From Scilla litardierei (Eukaryota; Streptophyta; Magnoliopsida; Asparagales; Asparagaceae): a DNA stretch of 64,000 bases. The stretch's first letter is position 1. Each line of letters opens with the position of its first letter. Below are positions 43,928 to 53,114 of the stretch, piece after piece. The DNA is taken from positions 154,972,714 through 155,036,713 of the forward strand of contig CM061142.1 in NCBI GenBank assembly GCA_030789695.1, given 5' to 3'. The position numbers were made by a program, and so were the translations under genes. Below the pieces are notes generated by a model. It was not told the origin of the DNA. It saw nothing but the letters and a program-made list of their open reading frames with translations, and did not search any database.

Positions 43928-45267
43928 TGTTGAGGGACCCTTAGGGCACATTTCTATGCTCGTGCTACGTAGGACGGACGATAGAGGCAAACAGAAAAGC
44001 AGCGGAAAAGACATCGTTAAACTATTTAACGAAAAGCCCTAAGGATTTCAAGACCCTAGCCAGGATCTCTATTATCTTGGGGTGGATCTGACCACCCCAA
44101 AATAGATCTAAACTACTGCAATATTATAAATGAAATGCTTAATTAAACTACATACCCGGAACTTTGCTTGCACCGACAAAGTGTACCGAACCGCGTCCCG
44201 AGCCGCTCCTCGTCCCGAGCTGAACCGCTTCCCGAACCTCACCGCGTCCCGAGGCGAGCAACCCCCTTGTCGTCGAGCCAACCACGCACCGAAGAAAGTT
44301 TCACCTTGAGTGGATCCTTCGTCAAGACTCCGGATCAGATCCGAGCTCCTTCGTAGTTTTGCTAGAGCCCGAACAAGAGCAAGGCAGAAATTTAGGGAGA
44401 AAGAGAATATTTAATTTAAGCTCAGATCCGAGCTTGCTCACGTTTAATGGAGCTACTCAGATCTGGAGCTTGGGACGAGTTTTGAGGAGGGGGTAGGCCC
44501 CTATTTATATAGGCGGCTGACCCCTCCTCTTTACTCCATATCCGATGTGGGACTAAAAATTTGGGAGAAAAATTAATTAAAGTTTGCCTTTCACAAAGGC
44601 CAAACTTTGGTGAATTTTTCCTCCCTCACCGTTGCGCTTCGCAAGTGATACAACCTATCAAACTGAAGAGGGTTGAACGGTGAATGCGTATGTTCGAACG
44701 ACACTCAATTTCAAATTCGTTTGACCCCTCAAATGTTGTCTCAAAGTTGAGCTAAATCACAAGTGTTTCATCAAACGCAGCCGCCAAACGAGAGAAACAA
44801 AACTGTGCACGCAACCCTAGGCATGTGGCCATGTAGTAGGCCCCACCACCGCTGCCGCATGCAGCGAATGCCCCACGAGACGCATGCGCTGCACGCGCTC
44901 GCAAGGGCAGGCACTTGATGTGCACGTGCCCGCCTACTGGGCGGTGCGGATTTTCTTCGCGGGTCGGGCGCGCCCATCCCGCTAGGGTGCGCCCGACCCG
45001 CAATGCCCCTTTTGGGCTATTTAGATCGTTTTGGCCTTAATCAACTCGTTTTGAGTCCGATTTTGATGCCGTTTGAACCTGGATTTAGACCGGGACGTTC
45101 CTGTCATCCAGATAACCTTTTCTACGCGTTTCTTTAATTAAATACGCACGTAAACAATTTACGACGCATTAAATTTCCCTTTGCATCAAATGCAAAAATC
45201 TCCACATCTATTATAGAAAATCATTTGCATCAAATACAAATGATTTGAGGGCATACATCCCCCAACA
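43928..45267 (-). repeat. Element I: 3' LTR of a minus-strand copia element
   Basis: Plus orientation TGTTGAGGGACCC...CATCCCCCAACA, 1340 bp; on its own strand it starts TGTTGGGGGATGTATGCCC. A minus-strand TATA box and an adjoining purine tract support the orientation. The start and tract resemble the 3' ends of Angela/Tork-type copia elements. ATTTG at 43923-43927 would be its target duplication. Confidence 0.75.
44502..44511 (-). promoter_or_regulatory. Element I LTR: TATA box (minus strand)
   Basis: TATATAAATA on the minus strand, about 760 bp into the LTR and followed by a purine-rich leader. Confidence 0.6.
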
Positions 45268-45398
45268 TCTCCCACTTGCACTCAGGATCATTTATCCTGA
45301 ATGCAGGAGCTAACTGCAAACTCTTTGCAGTTTCTATCCCTTGCATCAAATGCATATTCTCCCTAATTTCCACCTATTACTTGACGAATGGCTCAATC
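45268..45398 (-). other. Element I: polypurine tract and 3' end of internal region
   Basis: On the minus strand GTGCAAGTGGGAGA directly precedes the LTR, a typical copia polypurine tract. The remaining 117 bp are non-coding and are cut at 45398 by element E. Confidence 0.75.
45394..45398. repeat. Target-site duplication of element E, left
   Basis: CAATC; identical bases at 56063-56067. Confidence 0.95.
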
Positions 45399-47272
45399 TG
45401 TAACGGCCAGTATTTTTAAGCGAGTTTTCGATTGTGCGTGCCGGTATTTTTCTTCAGTCATTCAGATAACTTTTTGTCCGTACGTGTCAATGCGAGCGCG
45501 TCACAGTTTTTATTTTATCGTGTCGATATTATTTACCATCAAGTTTTAACTAAAATAATTTAACTTAATTATTCTGCTAATTACAATTTACTAATTACAA
45601 AATCCTAATTACTTTAATTAATTTCACTAATTACTTTTCATTTTTAATGATGACTAATTAAACTTACTTAATTGCGTTTTTACCTTAACCCTACCTAAAA
45701 CGACAACACACACGTTGCCAATCAAAAGTTCAGTTAGACAAGTCAGACTTTCTTTTTCATTTGAACAAGCAACACGTTTCTCTCCCCATTAGTCTAAAGA
45801 TAGAAATAAATTCTATCATAATCATATTGATGAGGAGTTTGACAATGGGAAAGGATGTTCCCCTGCTCAACTTCTTAAAGCTCGTAATCTCCTCTGCTAA
45901 ACTTGCTGAAAACCGTTTCTTGAGTATTCCACAAACAGAAATCCACCTTCATCGTCTGTAAACAAACCCCTTCACCCAAATATTCATCAGCCTCAACAAA
46001 TCCAAACAACAAATTCAAACGCAAAAGCCAAATCTGAAACACAAATTCTTACAGAAACCAAATTCTACCCAAATCAAATCAAATCCCATCTACTGCAAAT
46101 TTCCAACAAACCATCAGCAAATCGACCCAAATCCGCCCCCAAAATCAACCCACAATCACAATCAAAAACCCTAGATTCTGAAATTTAAACAACAATCTGA
46201 AACATACTTCAGATTCAAACCAAAGAAACCCAAATCAGGTTCAAGAACGATTTCAGATCAACGACAAACCCTTTCTCCTTTTCTTCATCCTCCACCTCCC
46301 CTTGGCCGTCGTACGTCGCCGGAGCCGCCATCACCACGCGCGTGCCGCCCAGCAGGTGAACCACCGCCCGGAAAACGCCCAGGCCGCCGACCCTCTGTCA
46401 CCGGCTGAACCACCGGCCTCCTCCACTTACGCGCCGCCGTCCGCCACCCTTGCAACCGCCGTCTGCCCCTCCGTTCGTCCTCCCGAGAGCGCGAGGGTGA
46501 GGCCTCCACTCCCCTTCGTAAGTTTTGCCTGCAAACTTTGATCAGGTGATTAAAAAACGAAATGAAAGGGACAGGAGACAACAAGTAGGTGAGGGTGAAG
46601 GCTTCAGCCAATGTTTAATAAAAGAGTTAGGTGAGGGGTAGCCTTAAAAAAATGATAGAAAGAAGTAAGGGATGGTGACATCCCATGTGATAAAGAATAA
46701 GAGCGATAAAGAAAGCTGAGAGATGTTTTAATAGAATAAAGAAGGGTAAAGAGAAGTGACAAATTGTTAATAAGAGATAGGGATATTAGATAGTTATTAT
46801 AAATAATGTATGAGTATGTTGAGAGTTGGTGGGGTGTTAAATATGATGTTAACCATGGAATACTAACATGATATTAACCCCATCATTAACTAGTATTGGG
46901 TTAGTGTTAATAGGTCGTTAATATTAATTTAACTGGTTAGTGTTAACTTTAGCAGCTTGTTGTTAGAAAATATCAGAATAAAATTAGGTGTATCATGTTA
47001 ATAAAAACATAATATAAACATCACCCTAGCCAGAAAACCCAATAAAAATTAGACGAACCAAATTTAGGGATTAACTTAATTTTGTGCTTATCTTGCAATG
47101 GACCTAATTAATTAACTTGTTTAACTAAAACAGAGAACCAGTCGTTTTATAGCGTAACGCTCGTCGAGGGGAACTCGCGACAACCGATATCACCGGAAAC
47201 AGGAAAGTGATACTTGCCAGTAAATGTTTAGGCCACGGTTTTAGGCCAATTTGTTTGTTAGCGTAAAAGAGA

Positions 47273-48087
47273 CTAGGCAGTGAAATGATATCTGCCTAGA
47301 CGCCTTTTTAATTTAGTTTGACAACGAAACTAGATCCGACACTTTACCTGCTTTCATTCATGCTGCCATGCCATGTTTAATTTTAAATACGGTATGCACT
47401 TTAACTGCTCATCTCATGTCATGTCATGCATCATGTGTTCATCGTGATTGAGTAGCACACGCTACAAATGTTATTACTATTGAGGCTAAGCACCGGCTTT
47501 GCGGGCACAACCCTATGCCATATTGAAAAACACTTCCTATCTCGTGATCCAGAAGCGAACACAGTGTTGTTGGGAAACCAACGCTCGATACACGTGGAGG
47601 GGTAGGGTTAAGCGATCACTTGAGCGTAGAAGTGTGCCCGTACAGCCACTTCAGCCAAAAGGCGTAAACCCTGTACACATTGTGAATACAAGTTAATCGT
47701 GAAATCGTGAAATAGTGATTTATTGCTTTCTGCTACGACGTGCTTGATTATTATTATCTTATTCATTTAATTGTTGCACTCTTTAATGTCATGCCATATC
47801 ATCATGTTAGAACTGCTAGTTGCATTATTTTATTTGTATCCTTGCACAAAAGTCCTCCACCTTTCTTGGGAGACTTTTGCTGACATGTGCCCTTTTCTCT
47901 TTGGGTGTCACATGTCAGACATTGAGACAGAGCAGGTAGTAGAGGACGAGCAGTTTGTTGACGTTGAGTTTGAGGTCCCTGTTGAGACCGAGTTCGAGGA
48001 CACTGGTGACCAGTCCTAGACTGTTTTGGAGTCTACCCTTAGTTGTTACCTTTCCTTAGTTGCTGTTAGGTTTCGGTGCGTAGCACC
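47273..48087 (+). other. Element E 5' LTR: conserved stem-loop array
   Basis: SL1 47273-47299 (CTAGGCAG/CTGCCTAG, loop TGAAATGATAT), SL2 47310-47335 (loop GACAACG, outer pairs decayed here but perfect in the 3' LTR), SL3 near 47534 (decayed; intact in the 3' LTR), SL4 47848-47878 (CAAAAGTC/GACTTTTG), SL5 47881-47917 (TGACATGTG/CACATGTCA) and SL6 48075-48087. The 3' LTR copy spans 54978-55794. Confidence 0.65.
47912..48019 (+). CDS. Small acidic open reading frame in the LTR of E (35 codons), copy 1
   Basis: ATG at 47912 lies in the 3' arm of stem SL5 (CACATGTCA). The frame runs 35 codons to TAG and starts MSDIETEQ. About 14 of 35 residues are Asp or Glu and there is no Lys or Arg. The same frame is intact in the 3' LTR, with four residue differences, all Ala in that copy and Val here. 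D has a related start (MSGFEPELVAEDD) ended by a TAG in both LTRs, and A has a shifted relative. Whether it is translated is unknown; it could be a leader peptide or a regulatory upstream frame. Not an established gene. Confidence 0.35.
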   Translation: MSDIETEQVVEDEQFVDVEFEVPVETEFEDTGDQS

Positions 48088-48356
48088 CATCTCTCTTTGT
48101 TTTGTTTGGCCATGCTTTAGGCCTATTGTTCAGACTTGTACTTTTGTGACTATTCTGTGATGTTGTAATATTTGTTGGATGTTATTGGTAGATGGTCTTT
48201 TATCTGCTTTATTATTGTTGTTGTTTCGTCGTAATGCAAGGACCTGCTACTTTTCGAAATTTTTACAGACGCTTATCAGACTGCAACTTCACAGCTCCAC
48301 GTCTGAGCGGACCTCCTCAAGTCTCGCCTTCCATACTAGGGAAGCGGGGCGTGACA

Positions 48357-48493
48357 GGTTTTAGTGGTGGCCCGTGCATGTCCTCTTTGCATCTGCGAAA
48401 TATCGAAACAACAATAATGATAATAACATCCAATTAATTATTCATAACATTCGAGTCATGATTAAGTCTAATCTGAACATTTCCTTGTCTTAG
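48357..48493 (+). other. Element E: segment between 5' LTR and gag
   Basis: Starts GGTTTTAGTGGTGGCCCGTGC, the counterpart of the TGGTGGCCC block in B, C and D. This is where a primer-binding site should be, but I cannot match it to a tRNA. The rest is AT-rich. Confidence 0.55.
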
Positions 48494-49588
48494 ATGGCCG
48501 GTAGACGCATTACTCGAGGAGCTGGTAGTGGACCTGGAGCTGGTGGTGGAGCAGGACGTGTTGCGGATGCTGATAGAGAACCCACCACGGCTGAGATGAT
48601 GAGGATGATGCATCAGATGATGCAGGTTCAGCAGGGCATGCTTCAGAATGCCCCTCGCTTCGAGCCGGGAGCGAAGCAATTTCGGGAGCGGGCCCATCAT
48701 ATTTCACTGGGTCAGAAGGATCATTAGCCGCAGATGAATGGATGAAGAACACAGAGGATAATCTGCTTCTCTCAAAGGTTAACCCGGCTGGATGGGTTGA
48801 CTTAGTGAAGAAGCAACTGAAGGACAATGCCCGCAGTTGGTGGGAGTCAGAAGAGCAGATGTTGGCGAAGCCTATCCCCTGGGCCACTTTCAAGGCGAGA
48901 TTTAATGATGAGTATTTCCCTCGAGCTGCCAGGAGGGAGCTGATGCAGTAGTTCATCAATCTGAAGCAGGGAAATCTGACGGTGGATCAGTACCACCAAG
49001 AGTTCATGAGACTGAGTCGCTTTGCACCGAAGATGGTGGAGACTGCTGCGGATTGAGCTCAGAGATTCTTGCAGGGTTTATCTTTAGAGTTGCAGAGTCT
49101 GATTTCCTCTTCGGACTTGGATTCTTACCAAAAGTTACTGATAGCTGCCAAGAGGCAGGAGCTGATTGCCCATCAGAAGAGAGAGCAGTATTCAGGAGCT
49201 GGGAAGAGGCCTATGGAGCAGGCCAGAGCTGTGGTTAGGCCTGGGTTTAAGCCTAATCAGTCCGTGCAGTTTAAGAGGCCAGGTGGGCCTACTCTGAAGT
49301 TGTGCCATTTTTGTGGCAAGGCTGGTCATGTGAAGGAACAGTGTAGGAGATTCTTGGGCCAATGCTTAGTTTGTGGGGACGCTACGCATGCATTGAAAGA
49401 CTATCCGAGAACTAAGCAACCGTGGAAGGCACCAGATGGAGTTCAGCAGCAGAGAGCTCCAGTGGCTGCTGGACGTGGAGCGCCTCTCATTCCCCAGAAG
49501 CAGGCTTTCCAACAGGCCGTTCAGCCTAAGAGGCAAGCCTTCACGATGACTGCAGTGGAGGCCGAGACTGATTACGGAGTTATTGCAG
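48494..49588 (+). pseudogene. gag: Element E: gag
   Basis: Starts at ATG 48494 (MAGRRITRGAG), with a Gly-rich N-terminus and a Met/Gln-rich segment. A one-base shift near 48675 moves the capsid core to the frame containing SYFTGSEGSLAADEWM and WMKNTED, then NARSWWESEE, WATFKARFNDEYFP, VDQYHQEFMRLSRFAPKMV. TAG at 48949 and TGA at 49054 stand where relatives have glutamine and arginine. The nucleocapsid has a complete CCHC knuckle CHFCGKAGHVKEQC (near 49305) and a second, imperfect one, CLVCGDATHALKDY, whose last cysteine is tyrosine. The frame leads through AFTMTAVEAE to a splice-like border at 49588. Confidence 0.9.
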
Positions 49589-49684
49589 GTAACTTCTATA
49601 CTAGTCCTCCTTATTTATGCATTACATTTGATTAGTTAGATCCATGTTAATCTAGTTGCATGTTACCTATATGTGTCATATTAG
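49589..49684 (+). other. Element E: intron-like interruption between gag and protease (96 bp)
   Basis: Borders GTAACT...CATATTAG. The segment is UA-rich and contains in-frame stops. Removing it joins codon position 1 of the gag frame to positions 2 and 3 of the protease frame without loss of frame. Element B has a spacer with similar borders at the same place. Confidence 0.45.
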
Positions 49685-50274
49685 TTTCATCTCACCCGGC
49701 CTTGACCCTGTCCGATTCTGGAGCTTCCATGTGCATCATATCTCGGAAGTTCGTAGTCGAACACTCGATACCCACCTATACACTTCCCAAATGTTGGTAC
49801 ATTACAACTGGGAATAGTGTAGTGAAGGTTGCACTGGGATGTAGACCATGCCCGTTGGTGATTAGTGGACACGAATTATATGCTAATTTCATCGTCCACG
49901 ACTTACCCAACTTTGATGCTATTCTCGGCATCGACTGGTTAGGAGATTTTTATGCTACGATCGACTGTCACCGGAAGAAAGTGGTGTTCGAAATTCCTGA
50001 CCATCCAGTGTTCGAGTTTGTCGGCGGAGGACATTCACTTGGACCTATCAAGTTCTGAGCCCAGCCTTTCCGATTGACCGTTGCATCTATGATTGCTGAA
50101 CCAGAGAAGCCTGCAATAGTGAGAGATTTCGAAGATGTCTTCCCTGAAGACATTTCTGGACTGCCGCCCGATCGAGCATTGGAGTTCGGCATCGATCTTA
50201 TGCCAGGAGCTCAACCAATTTCGAAGGCGCCGTACCGTATGGCTCCTGTAGAATTAGAAGAGTTGAGGAAGTAG
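49685..50274 (+). pseudogene. Element E: aspartic protease and linker to RT
   Basis: The active site is LSDSGASMCI (near 49710); a second conserved motif is AILGIDWLGDFYA (near 49920). The frame carries a TGA at 50056-50058, where relatives appear to have arginine, then continues as [19 protein letters not shown] and [13 protein letters not shown], the standard gypsy linker, and ends in TAG at 50272-50274 where glutamine is expected. The protease would be released from the polyprotein by self-cleavage. Confidence 0.87.
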
Positions 50275-51470
50275 TTGGATGAGCTACTACAGAAGGGTTT
50301 CATTCATCCCAGCGTATCTCCCTGGGGTGCACCCATCTTGCTAGTAAAGAAGAAAGATGGATCGAGGAGAATGTGTATTGATTATCGGGAGTTGAATCAG
50401 ATCATAGTGAAGAACAAGTACCCGCTGCCCCGCATTGATGATATCTTCGATCACTTGGTGGATCGAGGGTATTTTCGAAGTTGGATCTCCGGAGTGGATA
50501 CCATCAAGTCAGAGTCAAGAAGGAAGATGTGCTCAAGACCGCTTTTCGGACTAAGTACAGGCATTATGAGTTCGTTGTCATACCGTTCGGTGTGACCAAT
50601 GCTCCTGCTGTGTTCATGAATCTCATGAACCTTATCTTTTACGACTTCCTTGACAAGTTCGTAGTGATTTTCATAGACGATATCCTGGTGTACTCAAAGA
50701 GCGAGGAGGAGCATGCAGAACATCTGAAGATAGTGTTGGAGACGCTTCGTCACCATAAACTATATGCCAAGTACAGCAAATGTGAATTATGGCTGGATAG
50801 AATTGCATTTCTTGGGCATGTAGTATCGGGAGCTGGTATCTCAGTGGATCCGGAGAAGGTCAAAGCAGTCAGTGAATGTCATACACCTCGATCGGCATCG
50901 GACATCAGGAGTTTCCTTGGATTGGCTGGATACTACCGTAGATTTATCAAGGATTTCTCGAGGATAGCTGAGCCGATGACGAGATTGACGAGGAAGGATG
51001 TTAAGTTCAGTTGGTCAGACTCTTGTGAGCAAGCCTTTTCTACCTTGAAGGAGAGGTTGACTACTGCACCAGTCTTAGCTATTCCGGACAGAAGCGGAGG
51101 CTTCGAGATTTTCTGCGACGCATCAGGCAAGGGACTTGGATGCGTTCTGAACCAGCACAATCATGTGGTCGCATATGCTTCGCGACAGTTGAAGGTCCAT
51201 GAGAAGAATTATCCGACCCACGACTTGGAGCTAGCCGCTGTCATCTTTGCGCTGAAGATTTGGCGACATTTCTTACTGAGTGAGAAAGTGAAAATCTTCA
51301 CTGATCACAAAAGTTTGAAATATATATTCACCCAGAAGGAGCTGAATATGAGATAGCGTAGATGGTTGGAATTGATGGTAGACTACGACATCGATCTTCA
51401 GTATCATCCAGGAAAGGTGAATGTCGTACCAGATGCCTTGAGTCGACTGCCCGAAGTGATGATTCTCACA
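50275..51470 (+). pseudogene. pol: Element E: reverse transcriptase and RNase H
   Basis: RT motifs in order: [42 protein letters not shown], then a one-base loss near 50477, then [22 protein letters not shown] and the catalytic [11 protein letters not shown] (near 50675). The connection domain has [17 protein letters not shown]. RNase H has [43 protein letters not shown] and FTDHKSLKY; a TAG at 51354-51356 replaces the glutamine expected after NMR. Catalytic residues are otherwise intact. Confidence 0.93.
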
Positions 51471-53069
51471 TCTCAATGGAGATTGCAGCAGGATATACGA
51501 AGGATGAATGTTGAAGCTGTACTACCGGGAGTCACATCGTCATTGATGAACATGAAAATTCAATCGACAATCGTGGATCGAATCAAGACTGCTCAGGCTG
51601 GAGATGCTAAGTTGAAGAAGATCAGAGAACAAGTCGAAGCAGGACTTCGGACAGATTTTCTGATTCACGTGGATGGATCTTTGAGGTATGGTAGTAGGAT
51701 CTGCGTACCTGCAGGAGATATCAGAGAGGAGTTGATGAATGAGGCTCACAGTTCGCCTTATTCTATCCATCCTGGAGGTACTAAGATGTACAAGGATCTT
51801 CGTCAAAATTTCTGGTGGCATGGGATGAAGAGAAGTGTGGCACGTAGCGTTGCCAAGTGTCTTGTGTGTCAGCAAGTGAAGGTTGAACACCATCGCATTA
51901 CCGGATTACTACAACCTCTGCCGATTCCCGAGTGGAAGTGGCAGCACATCACGATGGACTTCGTGACTGGCTTACCTCGGAGCACCAAGCAGAACGACGC
52001 GATCTGGGTCATCGTTGATTGATTGACCAAGTTCGCGCACTTTATACCTTTCCGAGTTGGGCAATCCACAGAAATAGTAGCAAGGAAGTATATGGAGGTA
52101 ATGACCTAACTCATGCCTTATTAATTTCCTTCTGGTACAAGTTGTGATGTAAATTATGTCGTGTAGGAGATCATGCGCTTACATGGAGTTCCTGTGAGCA
52201 TTGTATCAGATCGTGATACGAGGTTCACGTCTCAGTTCTGGAAGAGTCTGCAGACCAATCTGGGTACCAGTCTGAAATTCAGTACTGCGTATCATCCACA
52301 AACTGATGGACAGTCGGAGCGCACTATCCAAATATTGGAGGACATGTTGAGAGCTTGCATGTTGGATCTCAAGGGTTCGTGGGAGGATCATCTGCACCTG
52401 GTGGAGTTTTCCTACAACAACAGCTATCAGGCGAGCATTGGCATGGCGCCTTTTGCTGCTCTCTACGGGAGAAAATGTCGATTGTCACTGAGTTGGGATG
52501 ACATAGGTGATAGAGAACTCTTGGGGCCAGAGATGATAGTGGAAGCAGTTGATGTTGTGCGGGATATCAGAGACAAGATTTGGATCGCCCAGGACCGTTA
52601 TAAGCATTGGGCAGATGCTAAACGACGTCCTCTAGAGTTTCAGCCGGGAGATCATGTGCTTCTGAAGATCTCACCAAATCAAGGAGTGATCCGCTTCGGG
52701 AAGCGAGGCAAGCTTAGTCCGAGATATATTGGACCATTCGATGTGCTAGAGCGAGTTGCAGAAGTAGCTTATCGCTTAGCTTTGCCACCATCCTTGGAGG
52801 GAGTTCATGACGTCTTTCATGTGTCCCAACTCCGTCGTTATATCGGCGACCCTTCTCATGCTGTGGACTACTCTGAGATTACTGTTCGGCCAGACCTGAC
52901 GTACGAACAACAACCAGTGGAGATCCTAGATCGACGTCAGAAAGTCTTCAGGAACAAGACAGTTGATCTAGTCAGAGTGATATGGCGTCGTGATTCACCA
53001 GGAGAGTCTACCTGGGAGCGGGAAGATGAGATACGAGAGCGTTATCCATATTTGTTTTCTGCTCCTTAG
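51471..53069 (+). pseudogene. Element E: integrase with chromovirus-type C-terminus, containing an intron-like segment
   Basis: The zinc domain (HSSPYSIHPGGTKMY and CLVCQQVK, near 51750-51880) has its HHCC ligands. The catalytic core has TMDFVTGLP (first Asp, near 51955) and [11 protein letters not shown] (second Asp, near 52205), with Glu in TIQILEDM (near 52335). A TGA at 52020-52022 and a 69-bp GT...AG segment at 52098-52166 interrupt it. The GPY/F-like motif is [12 protein letters not shown] (near 52720). The C-terminus ([41 protein letters not shown]) is that of Tekay/Del chromoviruses, which use a divergent chromodomain to choose sites. It stops at 53067-53069, 45 bp before the 3' LTR. 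Confidence 0.93.
52098..52166 (+). other. Element E: intron-like interruption in integrase (69 bp)
   Basis: The segment begins GTAATGACCTAAC and ends GTCGTGTAG. It contains an in-frame TAA at its fourth codon, and its removal joins GAG (52095-52097) to GAG ATC (52167) in frame, restoring the contiguous order found in integrases of this group. It is AT-rich, with CTAAC and TTAAT possible branch points. Confidence 0.55.
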
Positions 53070-53076
53070 TTGATGA

Positions 53077-53114
53077 GAATTCCGAGGACAGAATTTTTCT
53101 TAAGGTGGGTAGAA
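53077..53114 (+). other. Element E: hairpin and polypurine tract
   Basis: GAATTCCG and CAGAATTT-like arms flank AGGA, the same arrangement as in A, C and D but with one mismatch. TTAAGGTGGGTAGAA follows, next to the LTR at 53115. Confidence 0.75.

Larger units (their letters stand above)
45399..48356 (+). repeat. Element E: 5' LTR
   Basis: 2958 bp, TGTAACGGCCAG...GGGGCGTGACA. It includes a C-rich leader-like stretch (46260-46520) ending in a GTAAGTTTTG donor-like site (46519), a stem-loop array (47273-48087) and a 35-codon acidic frame (47912-48019). I saw no clear TATA box. Confidence 0.95.

Noticed and set aside
44168..44356. Frame with Pro-Arg-Ser repeats in the LTR of I
   Set aside because: It is made of short CCGAGCCGCGTCCC-like repeats in the untranslated part of a minus-strand LTR; not a gene.
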